Source of the DNA: Sva-07 sp963698565
Lineage (GTDB): Bacteria > Actinomycetota > Acidimicrobiia > Acidimicrobiales > Ilumatobacteraceae
Reading direction: 5' to 3'
DNA: 64,000 nt
Assembly: GCA_963698565.1 (NCBI GenBank)
Contig: CAVORH010000036.1
Span: forward strand, 1 to 64,000
The notes beneath the pieces were generated by a model that saw nothing but the letters and a program-made list of their open reading frames with translations, searched no databases and was not told the DNA's origin. A program made the translations under genes and the position numbers. Numbering within the stretch: the first letter of the stretch is position 1; each line of letters opens with the position of its first letter. This document shows positions 20,267-28,898 of this stretch, one piece after another.

Positions 20267-20852
20267 GCCGAGGCCCCCCCGCGCACGGCCGAGACGAGCT
20301 GGGCCGCGCCGAGCGCGAAGCGCCGCTTGCGCACCCGGGCGAACCCCGCCCGCTCGACCTGGGCGAGCAGCTCGCCCTCGTCGGGCAGGTAGCTCGTCGA
20401 GCGGGGCAGATAGGCATAGGCCGCCCGGTCGGAGAGCCAGCCGCCGAGCGCGGGCACCACGCGATCGAAGTAGAGCGAGTGGCCCGCGCGCAGCCAGCGC
20501 GAGGCGGGTCGGTCGACCTCGAGCAGCGCGAGACGGCCGCCGGGCGCGAGCACGCGCGCCATCTCGCGCAGCACCGGCTCGAGCTCCGCGAAGTTGCGCA
20601 GGGCGAAGCCGCAGACCAGCGCGTCGAGCGTGGCGTCGCGCAGGGGCAGCGCCGTCGCGTCGGCCTGGACGAGCGCGGTCGCCGCGGCGCCGCGCGCGCG
20701 CGCCGCGCAGCATCTCGCGCGAGAAGTCGAGGCCGACCACGCGCGCACCGCGGGCCGCCGCGGCCTCGGCCAGGTCTCCCGTGCCGCACGCGAGGTCGAG
20801 CACGCGATCGCCGGGGCCCACGCCGACCCCGTCGAGCGCGATCCGGCGCCAG
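20263..20852 (-). CDS. ubiE: Demethylmenaquinone methyltransferase UbiE/MenG, 5' end missing at the contig join, one frameshift
   Basis: SAM-dependent methylation of demethylmenaquinone, the last step of the pathway. The SAM loop GDRVLDLACGTGDLAEAAAA and GLDFSREMLRG are intact. After a frame change in a CG-repeat at about 20,700, it continues VQADATALPLRDATLDALVC, CGFALRNFAELEPVLREMAR and PGGRLALLEVDRPASRW. The gene should start with a block like MFDxIAPRYDxLN about 45 residues before WRRIALDGVG. Instead, everything before WRRIAL is an unrelated hydrophobic sequence, so the true start is absent. The stop overlaps the menF GTG. First gene of the men operon. Confidence 0.85.
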
Positions 20853-20860
20853 ACGATCGC
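20850..20860. other. Probable chimeric join of two genomes
   Basis: To the left, UbiE sequence begins abruptly at WRRIAL. To the right, the same minus frame encodes GKLVTTVVIVAIV, a transmembrane start that does not belong to UbiE. Frameshifts are pervasive left of this point and absent to the right, and GC content also drops. See the finding on the junction. Confidence 0.7.
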
Positions 20861-20926
20861 GACGATCACGACGGTGGTGACGAGCTTGCCCTCCACCGAG
20901 TTGTTGTCGGTGATCAGATCCCACAC
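20853..20926 (-). CDS. 5' fragment of a membrane protein, cut by the join
   Basis: Only ~25 codons remain: from GTG 20926, VWDLITDNNSVEGKLVTTVV and on into the join. A short polar lead followed by a hydrophobic helix is typical of small-channel (MscS-like) or other membrane proteins, but the fragment is too short to assign. It would diverge from the DUF2254 gene, with the 138 bases 20,927-21,064 holding the promoters. Confidence 0.3.
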
Positions 20927-21064
20927 GAGCGGTACCTGTTCGCTCTCCGGGCGTCTACTCGGAACCGTGTCGGTGTCTCCACAGGGTCGACTCAACACGG
21001 CCGCTCCTCGGCATGCCAGAGAAGCAAGTCCTCACACGGGTGTCGATGGGGGCAGACTGGGCTG

Positions 21065-22393
21065 ATGCGCCTCCGGCTGAGCTCACTGATGGAGCGGATT
21101 CGGGCGAGTCTGTTCTTCGTCCCGGTGGTGGGCGTGCTCACCGGGGCTGTCGGCGCGGCGCTCATGATCTGGATCGACAGCCGGTTGAACCTGCAGGCGA
21201 GCGATGTGCCGTTGGGGGTCACCTCGACGGTCAACAGCGCACGGGCCGTGTTGAGCACCGTTGCCGGGGCGACGATCTCGTTCGCCGCGATCGCGTTCTC
21301 GATCTCGCTGCTGATCATCCAGCAGGCATCGAGTCAGTTCTCGCCGCGGGTGGTGCACACCTTGTTCCGGGACCCGTTCAACAAGCGAGTGATGGGCCTG
21401 GTGATGGGGACCTTCACCTACTGCCTGGTCGTGCTCCGATCGGTGCGGACGTCGGCCGAGGCCAGCGGAGACGCCGTGATTCCGAATCTGGCGGTCGCCC
21501 TGGCGGTCGCGTTCGGCATCGCCACGATCATCGCCATTGCCGCGTTCTTGAACCACAGCGCGCACTCGATGGATGTCAGCCAGATCCTGGACCGTGTCGA
21601 GAGCGAAGCGACCGGTCACGCCCGTCGCGAATGGAGCCTCGCCGAGTCCGACACCTCGCCCCCGGAAGCGAGCGCTGTACCGGATCATCCGGCGCACACC
21701 GTCCGGTTCCGCCATGCTGGATGGGTCCAGCAGATCGACACCGACGCCCTCCTCGAATGCCTCCCCGACGGAGCCACGATGTGGGTGCACACGTACCCGG
21801 GTCGATACGCGATCCCGGGCGCCCCGCTGTGCGCCCTCTCGAAGGCGCCCGAACAGGTCGAGGAGACCGAGCACGCGATCTTCGATGCCGTCTCGATCGG
21901 GAACACCCGCACGATGCAGCAGGACATCTCGTTCGGGCTCCGCGAGATGGCCGATGTCGGTCTCAAGGCGCTGTCTCCGGGGATCAACGATCCGACCACG
22001 GCGCAGGACGCGATCTTTCACAACGCGGCGGTACTCGCCGAGTTGCTCCGACGCGATCCGCCACCTCGGGAGTTGGAGGGCGAGAGCGAGTGTCGCGTGG
22101 TGCTCGTCGAGCAGCCCAGCGGCGACGATCTGGTCCGCCTCGCGTACGGTGAGCTCAGGCGTGCCGCGGCCACGCAGCCGGCGGTGTGCATCTACCTGTT
22201 GGAGGCGCTGCATCTGCTCCGTGAGGGCCTCGACGATGCAGGGCTGCGGTCTCGGACCGCCGTCCTCGTGGAACAGGCACGGCTCGTCGTCGCCGGTTGC
22301 GCGGCCGCCGACGTGTTGCCGGCCGACCTCGACGACGTACGTCGCGCGTACGACAGACGTTTCGCTGCCGACCCACTCGAGCCGGTGCGCTAG
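21065..22393 (+). CDS. DUF2254-family integral membrane protein
   Basis: A 442-residue protein of unknown biochemical role. Four hydrophobic segments near the N-terminus (SLFFVPVVGVLTGAVGAALM, AGATISFAAIAFSISLLI, FTYCLVVL, LAVALAVAFGIATIIAIAAF) precede a soluble domain. QASSQFSPRVVHTLFRDP between TM segments and FGLREMADVGLKALSPGIND in the C-terminal domain are the hallmark blocks of DUF2254. It starts at ATG 21065, the first methionine before the first membrane segment. First intact gene of the clean right-hand piece. Confidence 0.85.
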   Translation: MRLRLSSLMERIRASLFFVPVVGVLTGAVGAALMIWIDSRLNLQASDVPLGVTSTVNSARAVLSTVAGATISFAAIAFSISLLIIQQASSQFSPRVVHTLFRDPFNKRVMGLVMGTFTYCLVVLRSVRTSAEASGDAVIPNLAVALAVAFGIATIIAIAAFLNHSAHSMDVSQILDRVESEATGHARREWSLAESDTSPPEASAVPDHPAHTVRFRHAGWVQQIDTDALLECLPDGATMWVHTYPGRYAIPGAPLCALSKAPEQVEETEHAIFDAVSIGNTRTMQQDISFGLREMADVGLKALSPGINDPTTAQDAIFHNAAVLAELLRRDPPPRELEGESECRVVLVEQPSGDDLVRLAYGELRRAAATQPAVCIYLLEALHLLREGLDDAGLRSRTAVLVEQARLVVAGCAAADVLPADLDDVRRAYDRRFAADPLEPVR

Positions 22394-22417
22394 CTGTACT
22401 CGGCCGTGACGTTGGTG

Positions 22418-23323
22418 TCAGCCCCCGTCGTCGGGAGCAGCGCCGGGCCAGCGGAACACCACGTTGGTGCGCGACCACGGGGGCTCGTGCGCCTCGAGGT
22501 ACTCGGCGAGTTCTTCATCGCGGTCCTCCGTCAGGCACAAGCGACGGCGAGCCGAGCGGACGTTCGAGGCGGGGTCGGCGGTGGCTCGGGCGAGCGGCGG
22601 GCGCGGCACGTCCCACCGTTCGGCGTCGAGGCCGATCCCGGCGAGCACCTCGGCGAGGTCGTCGGCGGTCGGCTCGGTCGGGCGTTCGAGCCCCCAGAAG
22701 TGGTGCCATGCGTCGTTCCAGGCCGACAGCGGGTGGCGGGGTGGCAACACGAGCACGACGGCAAGGCGCGCGTGCGCAGTCAGCGCGAGCAGGAACGGTT
22801 CGATCTCGGCGACGTTGTAGGCGACGTGGTGACAGACCACGACGTCGGCGGCAGGGGTGATGCCAGCGACCTCGGGCCAACGACCTTCCACGGTCATCGA
22901 CCGTGCCCCGGCCACCGCGGCGGCGCGTGTGAACTCCACGAGCATCTCCGGGCTCTGGTCGACGCCGATCACCAGCTCGGCAGGCGGGACGAGCGACATC
23001 GCGGCGCGTCCGCCGCCGCATCCCACGTCGAGCACCGAACCGCCGACGGCAGGGAGCACGGTGCGTGCGATCTCGGCAGCCTCGACGTTCCGATCGAGGG
23101 TGTCGTCGACCACGAACATCGCGGTGTCGTGTTGCCACGGCGACACCGGAGCCTGGGCGAGGATCTCCTCGGGGATCGCCCACCTCCCGAGCCGGTCCGC
23201 CCATCGGGTCGCCGCCTCGGTGGTCGTGGTCCGGCGTCCGGCCGGTACATCGGGGTCGATGATGGGCGGTGGCGACACGACGTCAACGGTAGTGGGCGGC
23301 TGCAGGCCTGACCCTGCGGTCAC
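22418..23323 (-). CDS. Class I SAM-dependent methyltransferase, substrate unknown
   Basis: About 301 residues from GTG 23323. The SAM motif I is SVLDVGCGGGRAAMSL, motif II lies around LVIGVDQSPEML, and PAADVVVCHHVAYNVAEIEP is the post-motif III region. The Pro-rich first ~35 residues may mean that a later start is used. It converges on the DUF2254 gene with only 24 bases between stops. Nothing around it reveals the substrate. Confidence 0.75.
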   Translation of the reverse strand: MTAGSGLQPPTTVDVVSPPPIIDPDVPAGRRTTTTEAATRWADRLGRWAIPEEILAQAPVSPWQHDTAMFVVDDTLDRNVEAAEIARTVLPAVGGSVLDVGCGGGRAAMSLVPPAELVIGVDQSPEMLVEFTRAAAVAGARSMTVEGRWPEVAGITPAADVVVCHHVAYNVAEIEPFLLALTAHARLAVVLVLPPRHPLSAWNDAWHHFWGLERPTEPTADDLAEVLAGIGLDAERWDVPRPPLARATADPASNVRSARRRLCLTEDRDEELAEYLEAHEPPWSRTNVVFRWPGAAPDDGG

Positions 23324-23436
23324 ACCCTCGGCAGCGACTCCGCCCGCGTGCGGCGGCCCCGTCGGGAGCGAGATCTCCTCGGTACGCCAGTCTTTCGACC
23401 CTTACCGACCCGGAGCAATGGCGCGAGGGTGAACTC

Positions 23437-24594
23437 ATGACCAGGTCTGCACCGTCGATTCGTTTGCTCCTCGATCACGATCTGTCGATCGACGAGGCCG
23501 TCGCTCTTGCTGGCGTCGGCACCACCCAGCGCGCGTCGTTGTACCTTCCGACCCATGCTGCCGGGCGGGACGTCGCGCAGGATCCGATCCGCTTTCGCGG
23601 GCTGATCAAGCGCGCGACCGACGAGATCGATGATCCGACCGTGCTCGACCCCGTGCGTGCGCTCGCCGACGACCCCGAGTTCTGGGCGCACGGTTCTGCC
23701 GGTCTCGGCGTACTCGTCGATGCCGAGAGCGTCACGGTGGTCCGGCTGTCCGATGAAGTCGGTGAGCTGGCTGTGGTCAGCGATCGCTTCCACCTCAAGC
23801 CACTGCTGGTCGCGCTCGGCAACGCGACGCGTTTCGAGGTGCTGGCGCTCAGTCAGCACGGGGTGCGGCTCCTGGGCGCATCCGGGTCGGTGGCGACCGA
23901 GCTCGACGTCCCGGAGCTGCCCTCGAGTATGCCCGAAGCACTCCAATGGGACGATCGAGAGCGTCAACTCCAGAGTCACTCCGCTGGTCGCACGGTCGGT
24001 GGACAGGTGACCGCCGGATTTCACGGCCAGGGTGGGCGAAGCGACTCCAGAGACGCCGACATCCGTCGATTCCTCCAGATGGTCGACCGCGCCGTGGCCG
24101 ATCATCGGCAGGGTTCCACGATCCCTCTCGTCCTCGCCGGCGTCGACGAGCTCGTTGCCGAGTACCGAGGGGTCACTCGTTGCCAACACGTCGTCGACGG
24201 ACACGTCCCCGGCAACCCCGAGCAGCTCCGCGCCGACGACCTCGCCGAGCGTGCCCGTCCACTGGTCCCACCGGTGGCGTCGGACAGGGAACAACGTGCC
24301 CGGGAGGCTCACCTCGCCCGCACGGCTGCGACCGTCGACACCGTCGAGCAGGCGGTGATCGCTGCTGCGGCCGGGCAGGTCGCGTCGATCTTCGTGCCCG
24401 CCGACGAGGCCTGTTGGGGCCGGTACCGAGCGGGTCACACCGTCCTGGTCGAACACGACGTGCGAGAGCCTGGCGACCACGACCTGACGGACGTCGCGGC
24501 GACCGAGACACTCCGCCATGGCGGAGAGGTGTTCGTGGTGCCGTTCGATGACGTTCCCGGCGGCGGCACCGCTGCCGCAACGCTTCGCTACTGA
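23437..24594 (+). CDS. baeRF3-type protein (bacterial eRF1-like family 3)
   Basis: A 385-residue soluble protein resembling the bacterial archaeo-eukaryotic release factor family 3, which shares folds with eRF1/Pelota. The middle contains FHLKPLLVALGNATRFEVLA followed by LSQHGVRLL, a recognisable family block. The C-terminal third (ATVDTVEQAVIAAAAGQVAS, FVPADEACWGRY) is the L7Ae/eRF1-3-like half. The N-terminal half begins MTRSAPSIRLLLDHDLSIDE. Its start is well supported: GAGGGTGA precedes ATG 23437. Members are proposed to act on stalled or hibernating ribosomes, without firm evidence. It stands alone between convergent and same-strand genes. Confidence 0.72.
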   Translation: MTRSAPSIRLLLDHDLSIDEAVALAGVGTTQRASLYLPTHAAGRDVAQDPIRFRGLIKRATDEIDDPTVLDPVRALADDPEFWAHGSAGLGVLVDAESVTVVRLSDEVGELAVVSDRFHLKPLLVALGNATRFEVLALSQHGVRLLGASGSVATELDVPELPSSMPEALQWDDRERQLQSHSAGRTVGGQVTAGFHGQGGRSDSRDADIRRFLQMVDRAVADHRQGSTIPLVLAGVDELVAEYRGVTRCQHVVDGHVPGNPEQLRADDLAERARPLVPPVASDREQRAREAHLARTAATVDTVEQAVIAAAAGQVASIFVPADEACWGRYRAGHTVLVEHDVREPGDHDLTDVAATETLRHGGEVFVVPFDDVPGGGTAAATLRY

Positions 24595-24612
24595 TCAAGG
24601 CGCACGCGCCGC

Positions 24613-24627
24613 GGCGGCATCGCCGCC
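24613..24627. terminator. Possible stem-loop terminator after the baeRF3 gene
   Basis: GGCGG and CCGCC pair around CATCG, 18 bases after the upstream stop codon, followed by TGATTGGG rather than a T-run. A weak intrinsic terminator at best. Confidence 0.3.
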
Positions 24628-24666
24628 TGATTGGGCTTCGGGGCGAGAATCGGCGACAATTTCCCG

Positions 24667-26376
24667 ATGCGATCACCCGCCCGGTCCTTTGTCGCGCTCC
24701 TGATCGGGAGCGTCATCGTCGCTTCGTGTGCTGGGACCTCGACCGACCTCGGCGAACCGACAGCCGGCCCGGCGGTCGAGACCTCCGGCCCGGCGGTCGA
24801 GAGCACGTCCGTTGGCGACATGGTGGTGACCCCGAACCCGAACAACTCCTTGAGCGCGCTGGTGACGGTCGAATCGCCGGAGCCCGTCGCAGTCGAGCTG
24901 ACAGCGATGTCGGGTGATCATGTCGTGCAGGTGCCACGAACGGCCACCTCGTCGACGTCGATCGACATCCCGCTCGTCGGCCTGCGATCCGAGCGCGAGT
25001 ACGAGCTGAACGCGGAGCTGTTCGACGAGAGCGGGGCCGTCGTCGGTTCGACGAGCGGATCGTTCGCGTCGGGGGCGATTCCGGAGCGGTTCGGTGACTA
25101 CGAGTTCTCGGCCGATCCCGAACGCTCGTCACCCGGCTACACGATCATCGAGATGCAGCACTGGCGGGATCCCGCCTCGGCCAGGCCACAGCGCCCGTTC
25201 GACGAGCCCCAGTACCTGATCGCCCTGGACGACGAGGGGGAGATCGTCTGGTACTACGAGAACGGGCCGATGATCGGGGCCGTCGAACAGACCACCGACG
25301 GCACGTTCACGTCGATCTTCTTCCCGACCGGCATGCGCGAGTTCGATCTGATGGGAAACGACGTCAACGTCTGGGAGGTTCCACTCGAGAACGCCGAAGG
25401 CCCGTCCAGTACCGGCATCACCGACGGCTCCGATTCGCTGCCGGTCGACTCCGACGACGTCCTGCTCGAACTCGTGCACCACGAGGCGAAGCGGATGTCG
25501 AACGGGAACTCCCTGCTGCTGTCCACCGCCCATCATCCGCTGACGCCCGAGCAGCGCGCCGCGTTCTGCCCCGACGACACCGCACCGTTCGGGGTGTTCA
25601 GCGATGTCGCCGTCGAGTTCGAGCCGAGCGGACGCGTCGTGCGCACATGGGACCTGTGGGACGTCATCGACGTCGACGAGGTGCCGGGGGAGGAGATGTG
25701 CAACGAACAGTTCGCCGTGAAGGGGAATCGTGACTGGACGCACGCGAACGCGGTCGTCTACGACGAGGCTCGCGATGCGGTGATCTTCTCCACCAGGCAC
25801 ACGAGCCAGGTGATCGCGATGACGCGTACGGACCAGGAAGGCCCGCAGACCGAGGTCCGGTGGATCATCGGTGAGGGCGCCACGATGCCGCTCGACGGTG
25901 ACGTGCCGCGTTACCAGCACGCGGTCGAAGTGCAGGACGACGGCTCGATCCTCCTCTACGACAACGGCAACGGACGAGCGGGCACCGAGCCCGAGGATCC
26001 GACGAACCCGACGTACTCCCGCGCCGTGTTGTACGCCGTCGACGACACCTCCCCGGACCCGGCCGACTGGTCGGCCACGCAGGTCTGGGAGCATCGCGTC
26101 GACGACGTCGACGGCGAACCGCTCTACGCATCGTTCATCGGCGACGCCGACCGCGTCGCCAACGGCAACGTGCTGATCACCCACGGTGGGATCGACTTCA
26201 TGAACCCGCAGAGCAATCTCCACACCAAGATCATCGAGGTCGTCCCCGAGGGGGCTGCGGGTGGCGAGGTCGTGTGGGAGTTCCGGGCCGGCAGCGCGGC
26301 GCGCCCGACCACGACGTATCGGGCCGAACGCATCGAGTCGTTCTACGTCGGACCGAACTGGGTGACCGAGAGCTGA
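24667..26376 (+). CDS. Arylsulfotransferase-like (ASST) secreted lipoprotein
   Basis: About 569 residues. The signal sequence ends in the lipobox SVIVASCAG, so the mature protein is probably lipid-anchored outside the membrane. A Thr/Ser/Pro-rich linker and an Ig-like N-terminal domain (NNSLSALVTVESPEPVAVEL) precede the beta-propeller. The propeller blocks QYLIALDDEGEIVWYYENG, HHEAKRMSNGNSLLLSTAHH, DWTHANAVVYDEARDAVIFS and RYQHAVEVQDDGSILLYDNG are the repeated histidine-containing motifs of Arylsulfotran_2. Characterised ASSTs move sulfate between phenolic compounds, but whether this one is a sulfotransferase is unknown. ATG 24667 is chosen because the lipobox then falls at residue ~21. No neighbour points to a substrate. 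Confidence 0.75.
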   Translation: MRSPARSFVALLIGSVIVASCAGTSTDLGEPTAGPAVETSGPAVESTSVGDMVVTPNPNNSLSALVTVESPEPVAVELTAMSGDHVVQVPRTATSSTSIDIPLVGLRSEREYELNAELFDESGAVVGSTSGSFASGAIPERFGDYEFSADPERSSPGYTIIEMQHWRDPASARPQRPFDEPQYLIALDDEGEIVWYYENGPMIGAVEQTTDGTFTSIFFPTGMREFDLMGNDVNVWEVPLENAEGPSSTGITDGSDSLPVDSDDVLLELVHHEAKRMSNGNSLLLSTAHHPLTPEQRAAFCPDDTAPFGVFSDVAVEFEPSGRVVRTWDLWDVIDVDEVPGEEMCNEQFAVKGNRDWTHANAVVYDEARDAVIFSTRHTSQVIAMTRTDQEGPQTEVRWIIGEGATMPLDGDVPRYQHAVEVQDDGSILLYDNGNGRAGTEPEDPTNPTYSRAVLYAVDDTSPDPADWSATQVWEHRVDDVDGEPLYASFIGDADRVANGNVLITHGGIDFMNPQSNLHTKIIEVVPEGAAGGEVVWEFRAGSAARPTTTYRAERIESFYVGPNWVTES

Positions 26377-26441
26377 ACCCGGGGCGCAGTGCCTGCGCGA
26401 TCATTGCGCCGCCGGCACCAGAGCGAGACCGAGGGGTGGAC

Positions 26442-26786
26442 ATGCCCGAGCTGAAGACGTCACCGAACGAACTCGAGAGCGTGGGGTACGAGATCTTCAT
26501 CGGTCTCCTGTCGATCCTGCTGCACGGTTTTTCTTCCGCGGGTTCGGCTGGGCCGACCTGCTGGCGAGCCTTCCGGTCGAACGGCTGAAGATTCTCCGAG
26601 TCTTCCGACTCATCCGTGTCTTCCGTCTCCTCACCGTCGAAGAAGAAGCGAGCCGAGCCCGCGGCCGAGGTCGACATACGGAGCAAGATCAACGAACGCC
26701 GGGAGCTGATCGACGTGCAACAGCAACAGCAGCGCGCAGCCATGGACGAGATCGAGCGGCTCCTGCCTGCCGACGAACCCTCCTGA
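26442..26786 (+). pseudogene. Decayed voltage-gated ion channel gene
   Basis: Three frames carry successive pieces of one channel. The start is MPELKTSPNELESVGYEIFI then GLLSILL (beginning of S1). Then, after a jump, FFFRGFGWADLLASLPVER and LKILRVFRLIRVFRLL (S3-S4 with Arg at every third position) appear in another frame. Finally a third frame gives KKKRAEPAAEVDIRSKINER and a Gln-rich coil to TGA 26786. S1-S2, the pore and most of the C-terminus are missing, so at least two deletions and two frame changes have occurred. Unlike the left piece, all neighbours here are intact, so this is probably true decay. It is also the only content of the 428-base gap between the flanking genes. Confidence 0.6.
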
Positions 26787-26804
26787 GTCGGGCCCGGTCG
26801 TTCG

Positions 26805-28898
26805 TCAGTCCACGCCGTTCAGCCGGTCGACGACGGCCATCAGGTCACCGATGTCGGCGTAGTTCACCGCCACGAGGTTGGGCTGCATGCCGCGTTCCTC
26901 CCGACACTGCTCGACGCGGGCCCCGAGCACGTCGGTGTCGTTGACCAGTTGGGCATCGGAGACCAGGCTGGTGAACCCGTTGAGCCAGTGGTTGATCTGG
27001 AGCAGTGGCGCGTCGGGGCGGCCACGATTCGGTTCGCACGAGAACGACTCGACCGTCGGGAAGTCGTAGGGCGTCTCCTGGACGAAATCGAAGCCGTTGA
27101 CCAGCCAGGGATGGTCGGGGCGTCCGTCGCCGGTCTCCAGCATCACGACGAGCCGTTGTCCACGCTGGATCATCTCCGCGAGCGTCGGGAAGGGTTCCCC
27201 GTCGACCGGGGTGAAGAGGTAGTCCTCGAGGCCGGCGGCGAGGACCGAATCGGCCACATCGGCAGCGTCGACGTGGTCCTCGACGAAGATCGTCAGCACC
27301 TCGTCCGGGTTGGTCGCCAGCCACGAGCGGATGTCGACGAGTGTGTCGTCGAACGACGTGGCGCCGGTCTCGCAGAGACCGTGGCACATGAACAGTGCCT
27401 CGGGGCCGCCGGCCTCGCCCGGTGCCACGGCGTCGATCACCCTGAGTGCGGCGTTGACGGTCTCGGGGCCGAGCTCCTCGTTGGCGATGGCGAGCGCTTC
27501 TTCGTAGGAACGTGCCGCGGTGCGAACCTTCCCGTTTCCGGCGTCGTTGCCGTACCAGACGTCGACGAGGAGGGCCCGAACCCCGGAGTCGAGACTGGGA
27601 ACGATGTCGAGGCCCTGTTCGCCGAGGAACCAGCCGCGCCTGCCGGCGACCGACATCGAGTTGTGGGTGGCCGCGTACGACACCTCGTCGAACGCACGGT
27701 CACACAGCTCCTCGTGGCCGTTGCACACCTCGCCGTCGCCGGCGACTGCGTTTCCGACGGCGCCGGCGATCGTCGAGTCGGGGGGCCGGGCCGCCCAGAC
27801 GACCGCACCGACGAGCGCGACCACGCCGATGAGCGCAGCGATCGCCAGCGGACTCCACGACCCGTCGTCGTCGGTCGCCTGCGGAAACGCGGCCGCCCGA
27901 GAGGCGGCACCGAGCTGTGCGAGTGCCCCGACCCCAGCGACGACCAGCACGATGCCGGCCACGAATCCCAGCAGGATCACCATGCCGCCCGGCTCGACGA
28001 TGAGCGCGACACCGACGGCGATGGACGCGAGCGCCTTGGCCACGATCCAGCGTGGAGTGGTCGGTGTCTCCGCTGCACGTCGGGCGACTCCGACGAGGTC
28101 CCACTCCGCAGCGCGGCCGGAGCCGACCATCACCAGCAATGCCCCGACACCGGCGACGAGACCGACGGACCACCAGATCGGCGCGATGAAGAGGTCCCAG
28201 AACCCGCTGACGATCGCGTCGGTGCGCTCGTCACCACCGATCGCTCGCACAGCAGCGCCGCTGAGGATCACCACGACCGCGAGGGCGCCGACGGCGATGA
28301 TCGCCGACCACCCCACGCGCCGGATCGCGCTCCAGCGATCGGGGTGGAGCAGCACTGCACCCACGAACAGTGCGAGCGTGAGCAGTGGGAGCAGCCATGC
28401 GAGCGTGTCGGCGAGGGCCGTGAGGCCGATGATGTCGGTTGCGAATCCCTGGCCGCCGACGTTCGCGAGCGTCAATCCGACGTCGGAGAACTCGGGGGCC
28501 CGATCCGGCGCGACTGCGCCGATCACACTCGTGACGACGGCGCCCACGTCGGCGATCCGGAGAATCAGCTGGTCGGAGTTCTCCGTCGTCAACGCCTGGT
28601 GGAACTGGGAGGCGGCCAGTTGCACCGGGCCCGACAACGCATCACTCCGGACCACGCCGATGGCCACCTGGTCCACGAGGGGTCCGAGCGCGACGAGGTC
28701 GGGATTCAGGGCGACGATCTCGCGACCGAGCTCTCGCCCGAGGACGTCGCTGACGTCGTCGCGTTGACGCAGTTCGTTCACCTTGCTCGCGAACGTCGGT
28801 GCATCGAGCACCGTTCGATTGAGATGGCCGACCGGTATCGACACGGCGAGCAGCACTGCCCCCATGACGAGGAACACCCAGGACAAGATCGTGCGCAT
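26805..28898 (-). CDS. Polytopic membrane protein with a C-terminal PI-PLC-X-like phosphodiesterase domain
   Basis: A 697-residue protein. It starts with a membrane anchor (ILSWVFLVMGAVLLAVSIPV) and an extracytoplasmic helical stretch, followed by about five further hydrophobic segments (LADTLAWLLPLLTLALFVGA; WSAIIAVGALAVVVILSGAA; MVILLGFVAGIVLVVAGVGA). The C-terminal ~290 residues form a TIM-barrel phosphodiesterase. DEVSYAATHNSMS supplies the first catalytic His, LDSGVRALLVDVWYG the metal/acid strand, FMCHGLCETGATSF the second His, and RLVVMLETGDG follows. The catalytic domain is expected outside the membrane. Its ATG overlaps the upstream CobW stop by one base, so they form an operon. Substrate unknown: family members cleave phosphoinositides, glycerophosphodiesters or other phospholipids. 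Confidence 0.75.
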   Translation of the reverse strand: MRTILSWVFLVMGAVLLAVSIPVGHLNRTVLDAPTFASKVNELRQRDDVSDVLGRELGREIVALNPDLVALGPLVDQVAIGVVRSDALSGPVQLAASQFHQALTTENSDQLILRIADVGAVVTSVIGAVAPDRAPEFSDVGLTLANVGGQGFATDIIGLTALADTLAWLLPLLTLALFVGAVLLHPDRWSAIRRVGWSAIIAVGALAVVVILSGAAVRAIGGDERTDAIVSGFWDLFIAPIWWSVGLVAGVGALLVMVGSGRAAEWDLVGVARRAAETPTTPRWIVAKALASIAVGVALIVEPGGMVILLGFVAGIVLVVAGVGALAQLGAASRAAAFPQATDDDGSWSPLAIAALIGVVALVGAVVWAARPPDSTIAGAVGNAVAGDGEVCNGHEELCDRAFDEVSYAATHNSMSVAGRRGWFLGEQGLDIVPSLDSGVRALLVDVWYGNDAGNGKVRTAARSYEEALAIANEELGPETVNAALRVIDAVAPGEAGGPEALFMCHGLCETGATSFDDTLVDIRSWLATNPDEVLTIFVEDHVDAADVADSVLAAGLEDYLFTPVDGEPFPTLAEMIQRGQRLVVMLETGDGRPDHPWLVNGFDFVQETPYDFPTVESFSCEPNRGRPDAPLLQINHWLNGFTSLVSDAQLVNDTDVLGARVEQCREERGMQPNLVAVNYADIGDLMAVVDRLNGVD

